Positions 58,752 through 64,000 of a stretch of DNA of 64,000 nucleotides are shown one piece after another. Location: contig JBMFOT010000006.1 in assembly GCA_049969495.1 (NCBI GenBank), forward strand, positions 1 through 64,000, written 5' to 3'. The notes under the pieces are model-generated. The model saw nothing but the letters and a program-made list of their open reading frames with translations, was not told the DNA's origin and did no database searches. Every line of letters starts with the position of its first letter. Position 1 is the first letter of the stretch. The stretch is from HRBIN16 sp049969495 (GTDB lineage: Bacteria > Armatimonadota > HRBIN16). A program made the position numbers and the translations under genes.

Positions 58752-61700
58752 CTAAGCCACCCGCCCTCTCATCTGTTCCTTGACCAGCTCCAGGTTGTGA
58801 CGGGCGGCGTGGTGGTTGGGGTCAATGGCCAGCGCTTGCTGGAACGCCATCATCGCCGCCTCGTACGCGCCCATCTGGAAATAGGCGTTGCCCAATGTGA
58901 AGAACCCCTGCGCGTTGATCGGGTCACGCTGTAGCCCGGCGGTGTATGTTTCAGCAGCGGCTTCGTATGCACCCAGCTGGTACAGCACATCTCCGGCGTT
59001 GAAGAAGGCGTTGGCGTCTTCGGGGTTGAGTTCAATCGCACGGGTGAAGCAGGAGAGCGCGCCTTCGTAATCGCCCTGCGCCAGATGCACCCTGCCCAGG
59101 TTGACCCACGCGGGCGCAAACTGCGGATGCACCACTGTCAGCTCGGTGTAATCCGCCTGCGCTTCATGCCACAGGCCCAGCTTCTCCGCGCAGGTGGCAC
59201 TGTGCCATCGCCATTCCGGGTTGTTCTGGAACGCGCTCACCAGCCTGCGCCATATCGCATAGGCATCCGCCCAGCGTCCAGCCTCTTCGTAGCGCACCGC
59301 CAGTTCGCGGGCGATTTCGGGGTTCTGAGGAGCATCCCGATGCGCCTGTTCGAGCTCTTTCAACGCAGATGCGGTTTCGCCTCTGGTGAACAGCAGCTGA
59401 GCCAGCAGATAGCGCGCTTCCGCGAAGGCAGGTTGTTCCGCCAGCGCGCGACGGCACTCTGCTTCGCTCTTCTCCAGCTGCTCTAACCCCAGATAAGCCT
59501 GAGCCAGTCCGTAGTACGCCTTGAAGCCGCTGATACTGGTATCACCACCGACGAAACGGTCGTCATCGCCTGAGGCTATCGCACGCCGGAACGCTTCCAC
59601 CGACTCGGCGTACCGCCGCAGGGAAAGATAAGCGTAGCCATCGGCAAAGTGCAGCCCCGGATGGTCAATCCCCCGCCGGACGGCGCGCTCGTGCACCTGC
59701 AGTATCCGCTCGTATTGCCCCAGAGGATACAGCGCGTTCGCCAGCAACACGTAGCCGATAGCCGCGTGGTCGGCATGTGGTTCTATCCGATCCACAATCG
59801 GCTCCAGCTCGTTCACCGCCTGCTCATACTGTCCGGCGACATAGTAGGCATTGCCCAGATTGAACCGCTGGAACAGGTCGTCAGGGTTCTTTTGCACCTC
59901 CTCGCGCAACATGCGGATGGTGCGTTCGTGCTTGCGCCGGTCGGCAACAATGTCCTGCCGGTAGCCGAGGTGCCGAATGCGCACGCCTTTCAGGTAAGCT
60001 ATCTCGTAGCCATTACGCTCCAGAGAGGGCACAACCTGCTCGTGAATGCGCCCCTCAAAGCGCGTGATGGGCAGGCGACGAAACAGACGGCAGGCACGGT
60101 GCACGAAAGTGCTGCTACTGTGCTGGTCGCCGACATCGTTCGCAATCTCCACCAGGTAACCGGCAAACTGCGGGTCACGAATAGCGTTACGGATGGCCTC
60201 TGCACTGCCTCTGTCCAGCCGCTCGTCGGCGTCCAGCCAAAGCACCCACTCGCCGGTTGCATGTTGCAGCGATACATTGCGGGCATCGGAGAAGTCGTCG
60301 CGCCAGGGATGATGCACCACTTTTGCGCCGTACCGTTGCGCGATTTGCACCGTGCGGTCGGTGGAGCCGGTATCCACCAGCACAATCTCGTCCACCAGCC
60401 CCTGCACACTTTTCAGACAATCCTCGATGAACGCCTCCTCATCTCTTGCTATCATACACAGGGAAATGGTGGGATGAGCCTTCTTCTGCGAGCGCGTTGC
60501 CACAGGCTGGCTACCAGATTGCACAGGCGGCGTTGTGGCACTGCTCTGTTGCAGTAAGCGACCTGCCCGCTGCAACTCATTCTGCAAAGCGTGTTTGCCC
60601 CGCTTCAGGGAACGCTTTTGCAATTTCGTGTACAGCCCGCGCAGCAGTTCTATCGCCTCCTCGCATTCAGGGTTCAGCTCCACCGCGCGGATGGCATGAC
60701 GGAGCGCTTCCTGCGAGCGACCGGTTTGCAGAAGAATATACGCCAGGTGGTAGTGCAACTCAAAATCCTCACCAATCTGTATCCCCTGCCGCAGTGCACC
60801 CTCTGCCCGGGCGATACTGCCCGCCTGAAAGTAAGCCACGCCCAGCCCACAATACGCCTTGAGCTGTTGTGGCTGCTCACGGACCAGCCTTTCCAGAAGA
60901 ACAATCGCTTCATCGTAGTTTTCCTGAGCCACATAGTCGGCGGCGCGGTAGATGATGGGTTCGGCATCTTCTGCTGGGGATTTCCCGCTCGCACGAGACA
61001 ATCTGCCTGCCGCCACCTGCGCAGCGTGATCCCAGGTGAGGTTCTCGCGTACCCATCGGGCAGCGCGTTCGGCGACTGCTTTCGCGCCTTCGTAGTCGTG
61101 GTATACTCGCTCCATCAGCGCTTCCATCTCGTTGCGCTCCGGCTTCGCCCAGAACGGACGGCTCACCGTCTCCATATCACCAATCAGGTTATCCGGGAAG
61201 TACTCCACACCTGCCGGGATGAGGAATGCTCGCTCTTCGTTGCAGAAGTCCATCGCCGCGCCAAAGCCGGTGACAATAACTGGCAGACCACACGCCATCG
61301 CTTCCGCAATGGGCAAGCCGAAGCCCTCACCGCGATAGGGGTGCACCAGCACGTGGCAGGCGCGATAGAGCGCGTTCATCTGCTGCTCGTCCAGCTCGTC
61401 GGCGATGTAGATGATTTCGGGTACGTCCGGCTGCTTCTGGAACCAGCGGATTTGCTCCACAAAGTTCTGCCCGCGATAGAAGGTGTTCATCCCGAAGTCT
61501 TTAATCACCAGCGCCACGTCATCGGAACGGGTGAAGGTGCGCGTGTAGCCGTCCAGCAAAATGTCAATGCCCTTGCGGGGTATTGTGCCCCCCACGAACA
61601 GGAAGCGGAACCGTTTCTGTGTGGGCAGTTCCATCGGTGGAACGGGCTCGAAAAAGCTCTCGGAAACGCCGTTGGGAACCACTATCACCTTTTCCGCCTG

Positions 61701-62111
61701 CACGCCATCGCGCACATAGCACTCCCTCACGAAGGTGGAAGGGACCCACAGCTCGTCCACGTTACGGTTGATAGCATCTACCCACTCTACGGGAATGGAG
61801 CCGAACTCCCAAGGCTGAATCACGATGAATCGCTCTGCGTTTGGACGTTGCCAGTTGGGCGGCCAGTGGTGGCGTATCCACACGTCGATATGCCGAGGCA
61901 AACGGCGCATCCTCTCCTCGATGAACTTCCAGCGCGGGTCACCGTGCAGCGCGCCGTCATCGGTGGGATGCGGTACCAGATAGAATTGCCACTCCGGCAT
62001 CAGTCGATGTAGCGCGGTAACCAGTTCCCTGTTCACCAGCGCAAGGCTATGCCTCGCCAGAAAAGCCCCTTCCCAGACGATATGAAGTTGCGCATCGCCT
62101 GCGGTTTTCAT
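58752..62111 (-). CDS. Giant GT4 - TPR - GT2 - TPR glycosyltransferase fusion
   Basis: 1119 residues. A GT4 domain (about 1-370, FRFLFVGGTIPRKGIDILL and HPYRGEGFGLPIAEAMACGL) is followed by TPR repeats (about 390-490), then a GT2 domain (about 540-760, TISLCMIARDEEAFIEDCL, VLVDTGSTDRTVQIA and WVLWLDADERLDRG) and a long TPR array (about 770-1115). The two catalytic domains suggest successive sugar additions to a glycan or protein, with the TPRs holding the acceptor. The ATG at 62111 has AGGGAGGAC upstream; the frame to 62399 lies in the neighbour gene. Six bases precede the MNT frame. Confidence 0.88.
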   Translation of the reverse strand: MKTAGDAQLHIVWEGAFLARHSLALVNRELVTALHRLMPEWQFYLVPHPTDDGALHGDPRWKFIEERMRRLPRHIDVWIRHHWPPNWQRPNAERFIVIQPWEFGSIPVEWVDAINRNVDELWVPSTFVRECYVRDGVQAEKVIVVPNGVSESFFEPVPPMELPTQKRFRFLFVGGTIPRKGIDILLDGYTRTFTRSDDVALVIKDFGMNTFYRGQNFVEQIRWFQKQPDVPEIIYIADELDEQQMNALYRACHVLVHPYRGEGFGLPIAEAMACGLPVIVTGFGAAMDFCNEERAFLIPAGVEYFPDNLIGDMETVSRPFWAKPERNEMEALMERVYHDYEGAKAVAERAARWVRENLTWDHAAQVAAGRLSRASGKSPAEDAEPIIYRAADYVAQENYDEAIVLLERLVREQPQQLKAYCGLGVAYFQAGSIARAEGALRQGIQIGEDFELHYHLAYILLQTGRSQEALRHAIRAVELNPECEEAIELLRGLYTKLQKRSLKRGKHALQNELQRAGRLLQQSSATTPPVQSGSQPVATRSQKKAHPTISLCMIARDEEAFIEDCLKSVQGLVDEIVLVDTGSTDRTVQIAQRYGAKVVHHPWRDDFSDARNVSLQHATGEWVLWLDADERLDRGSAEAIRNAIRDPQFAGYLVEIANDVGDQHSSSTFVHRACRLFRRLPITRFEGRIHEQVVPSLERNGYEIAYLKGVRIRHLGYRQDIVADRRKHERTIRMLREEVQKNPDDLFQRFNLGNAYYVAGQYEQAVNELEPIVDRIEPHADHAAIGYVLLANALYPLGQYERILQVHERAVRRGIDHPGLHFADGYAYLSLRRYAESVEAFRRAIASGDDDRFVGGDTSISGFKAYYGLAQAYLGLEQLEKSEAECRRALAEQPAFAEARYLLAQLLFTRGETASALKELEQAHRDAPQNPEIARELAVRYEEAGRWADAYAIWRRLVSAFQNNPEWRWHSATCAEKLGLWHEAQADYTELTVVHPQFAPAWVNLGRVHLAQGDYEGALSCFTRAIELNPEDANAFFNAGDVLYQLGAYEAAAETYTAGLQRDPINAQGFFTLGNAYFQMGAYEAAMMAFQQALAIDPNHHAARHNLELVKEQMRGRVA

Positions 62112-62133
62112 CTGTTTGTCCTCCCTGTACCGT

Positions 62134-64000
62134 TCACGCCGCCTTCTCGCGTAAACGCTCGCATTGCGTCCCGTACCTTGTTTGCAGCACGCTATCGAAG
62201 CGGCTACCGCCCAGTACCACCCGTCCAAAGAAGTTCTCAGGTAGACAGTCGGTAATCTCGATGTCCGCACAGTGTTCGGGGTCATAGCCCAACGATACCA
62301 CGTACTGCGCCAGCAACTCGTACGCCTCTTGCGCGTTAAAAGCGTTGTGCACGCCCGCGTAGAGCCGAAGCAGTGCACCATCACCCGGCTGGTGCTCACG
62401 AAGATACTCGCAAACTATCGGTTGCCATGTCTGCGGTTCGTTCCAGTCTGGCAGAGACAGGATGGTGCCCTGTTCCTGGAGCACTTGCTCATACGCCTCT
62501 GCGGTTGCCCTCGCTGTCTCCGACCACGTGTAGTGCTTCAGGATATACTCACGGAACGCCTCGCGCTTTGCCGGGTCGCGCTCTTCCCATGCCTGCAGCA
62601 CCGCCTCGCGCACCGAATCCACATCGGCGGGGTTGCAGTAGTAGGCGAAATCCCCAAAGTATTCCCGCTCCGCCCCTTGATTGCCCACCACGACGGCACA
62701 ACCGGCGAGCGCGGCTTCCATGCTCGTTAAGCCGGGCGTCTCCGCCCACGAAGGCATGGCGTGCACTCGCGCCGCCGCATATGCACTGGCTAGCAGTTCG
62801 GGCGAGAGCTCGCCCACAAAATGCACATTTTCGCCTGCCCACTGCCGGCACAGCGCACCGTATTCCGGCTCGGAGACCTTGCCTGCCAGCACCAGAGGGA
62901 TACCCGTGTCGCGCATCGCCCATATCAGCATCAGCTGGTTCTTAAACGGCTCAATGCGCGCCGCGCACAGCACAAAATCGCGCAAGCCAAAACGCCGGGC
63001 AAAGGCATCGGGCGTTGCCTGAACAAACCGCTCCGGGCGCACCGCGTTGGGCACTACCTGCGCCGGCTTGTAGCCCAGGCGGAAATACCTGCGCAATGCG
63101 GCGAGCTCCCACCGGCAGTTGGGCAAAAGTATCTGCGCTCGGCGCACAACACGCTCCTTAACGCGCTTCATCTCCCCCGGTTCATCCAGCGATTGAGGGT
63201 CTACGCCTTGCACCCGCAGCCGCCCCTCTTTCCACGCTCGCAACGCCTCCTCTACCTGTGCGGTCGTCTGTTGTCGGAAGACCGCCGCGCCTACCGTTAC
63301 CGGATAGAAGGCTGTGTTATCGCGGAAGATAGTGGAGACGACCAGCGGTTTGTCGGTGCGCTCTAAGTGTTCTACTTTATCCGCATGGTACAGGCTGAAG
63401 GCGTGGATCAGGTCGTAAGGCTCTTCGGGCAGGCGCAGGGATACCGACACATCTGCCACCACCCCTTGTTCCCTAAGCGCCAGCAGCGTCTCGAAAAGCT
63501 GTGTTTCGCCGCCGCCCAGCATCTCTAAGGCACGTTGGTGGGTGGTCATGAGTACCCGATGACGCACCGGCTCGACTCGCTGCCCCTTCCAGCCGAAAGC
63601 GAAAAGCCATGAGCAGTCGTTTTCAGGGTCTATCAGGTGCGCTGTTGCGCCAAAGGTTTGCTCTACCTCCGTACGCCAGTGCTGGGGGTTCTGCGGGAAC
63701 ACCGGCACACCGATGAAGAAGCTGCCCCCATCACGCAGCCTGTGCACCGCATCCTGCCACCCTTCGCCAAACACAATCAGCGCGTCTGCCTGCTCGTGTT
63801 CCGACGCTTCGTTCCAGCCCTCGCCCGGCGGTTCACCATCTGCTACCCTGAGAATCACCACCCTCCCCCCGGGCTCTCGCTGGAGCCTTTGCCATAGCCT
63901 GCGCCACCACGAAGGCGGGACAGGTGCTGTTGTTTCGCCTCCTGAAAAAGCAAGCACATGGGACAACTTCTTCTGAACTACCTGAACCCTGCCTGCCGCT
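62134..64000 (-). CDS. GT4 glycosyltransferase with N-terminal methyltransferase-like part (5' end cut by window)
   Basis: The frame is open to the window edge, so the protein is longer than the 621 residues seen. The first 110 residues (DALIVFGEGWQDAVHRLRDG; GVPVFPQNPQHWR) resemble the C-terminal half of a SAM-dependent methyltransferase. From about residue 140 a GT-B domain follows: DFVLCAARIEPFKNQLMLIW and MPSWAETPGLTSMEAALAG are the donor-site motifs, then a C-terminal extension of about 110 residues. An internal TTG at 63966 is not needed. Forms a pair with the giant glycosyltransferase 22 bases downstream. Confidence 0.75.
   Translation of the reverse strand, partial: AAGRVQVVQKKLSHVLAFSGGETTAPVPPSWWRRLWQRLQREPGGRVVILRVADGEPPGEGWNEASEHEQADALIVFGEGWQDAVHRLRDGGSFFIGVPVFPQNPQHWRTEVEQTFGATAHLIDPENDCSWLFAFGWKGQRVEPVRHRVLMTTHQRALEMLGGGETQLFETLLALREQGVVADVSVSLRLPEEPYDLIHAFSLYHADKVEHLERTDKPLVVSTIFRDNTAFYPVTVGAAVFRQQTTAQVEEALRAWKEGRLRVQGVDPQSLDEPGEMKRVKERVVRRAQILLPNCRWELAALRRYFRLGYKPAQVVPNAVRPERFVQATPDAFARRFGLRDFVLCAARIEPFKNQLMLIWAMRDTGIPLVLAGKVSEPEYGALCRQWAGENVHFVGELSPELLASAYAAARVHAMPSWAETPGLTSMEAALAGCAVVVGNQGAEREYFGDFAYYCNPADVDSVREAVLQAWEERDPAKREAFREYILKHYTWSETARATAEAYEQVLQEQGTILSLPDWNEPQTWQPIVCEYLREHQPGDGALLRLYAGVHNAFNAQEAYELLAQYVVSLGYDPEHCADIEITDCLPENFFGRVVLGGSRFDSVLQTRYGTQCERLREKAA

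Noticed and set aside
62112..62399. Upstream 96 codons of the giant glycosyltransferase frame
   Set aside because: They overlap the neighbouring GT4 gene and lack similarity to anything; AGGGAGGAC supports the ATG at 62111.
1..64000. tRNA, rRNA or transposase genes
   Set aside because: No TPsiC-like arms with matching acceptor stems, no rRNA-like stretches and no transposase motifs were found by eye; a covariance-model scan would be decisive.

Overview
The window is about 57-60% G+C and gene-dense, with mostly bacterial housekeeping genes in short, tightly packed operons. It most resembles a diderm bacterium of the Armatimonadota type, probably a thermophile. The reasons are pilin-like proteins with an N-terminal methylation motif and a C-terminal H-X9-DG motif (two intact copies and one broken copy), two outer-membrane porins with an N-terminal S-layer-homology domain, a GH57 glucan-branching enzyme, LacI regulators next to pilin-like genes and Tat-exported Gfo/Idh/MocA oxidoreductases, and a dockerin-type protein. 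The phylum call is inference. No rRNA, tRNA, CRISPR array or transposase was seen.

Layout. 1-2162: ftsE (tail), ftsX and an EnvC-like LytM factor, the switch for septal peptidoglycan cleavage. 2172-5675: the ribosome/SRP operon ffh-rpsP-khpA-rimM-trmD plus a possible 37-residue membrane peptide. 5810-9418: a protein made of homing-endonuclease-associated repeats, a PAS/HATPase/receiver protein that has lost its histidine phosphotransfer domain, an SRPBCC protein and a lytic transglycosylase. 9461-12095: YfhO-like membrane protein and TPR protein. 12256-20518: a run of overlapping genes, livK-H-M-G-F, a DUF2993 gene, then gcvT-H-PA, apparently one transcription unit joining branched-chain amino acid import to glycine cleavage. 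20587-24628: tandem SLH porins. 25047-34502: ftcD, a GGDEF protein, nicotinamidase, GH57 enzyme, selA, HD-GYP protein, a GT4 glycosyltransferase and a polysaccharide deacetylase.

34680-41937 is the most accessory part: LacI, pilin-like protein, small membrane protein, Tat-signal oxidoreductase, a hicAB toxin-antitoxin cassette between two identical 51-bp direct repeats, two tiny membrane proteins sharing a GPMLPKSQR motif, a second pilin-like gene and a dockerin protein. 42142-53778 returns to housekeeping genes (coaBC, gmk, M48 protease, pabB-pabC, lexA, pyruvate dehydrogenase E1a-E1b-E2), mixed with remnants of a nucleotidyltransferase and a glycoside hydrolase. 54008-64000 holds a radical-SAM remnant, a UroD-like protein, a pilin pseudogene, comEA, an unannotated 48-residue secreted peptide, queG, an MNT-HEPN pair and two large glycosyltransferases, the last cut by the window edge.

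Themes. Folate and one-carbon genes recur (gcvT/H/PA, ftcD, pabB/C). Several genes look like relics of deletion: kinase, nucleotidyltransferase, radical SAM, glycoside hydrolase and pilin. Palindromic dispersed repeats occur between genes and also inside coding sequence (YfhO, the PabC tail, the ends of two unrelated genes flanking hicAB). Several promoters share a GCTATAAT -10 element, some so close to the start codon that the transcripts would be leaderless or nearly so.
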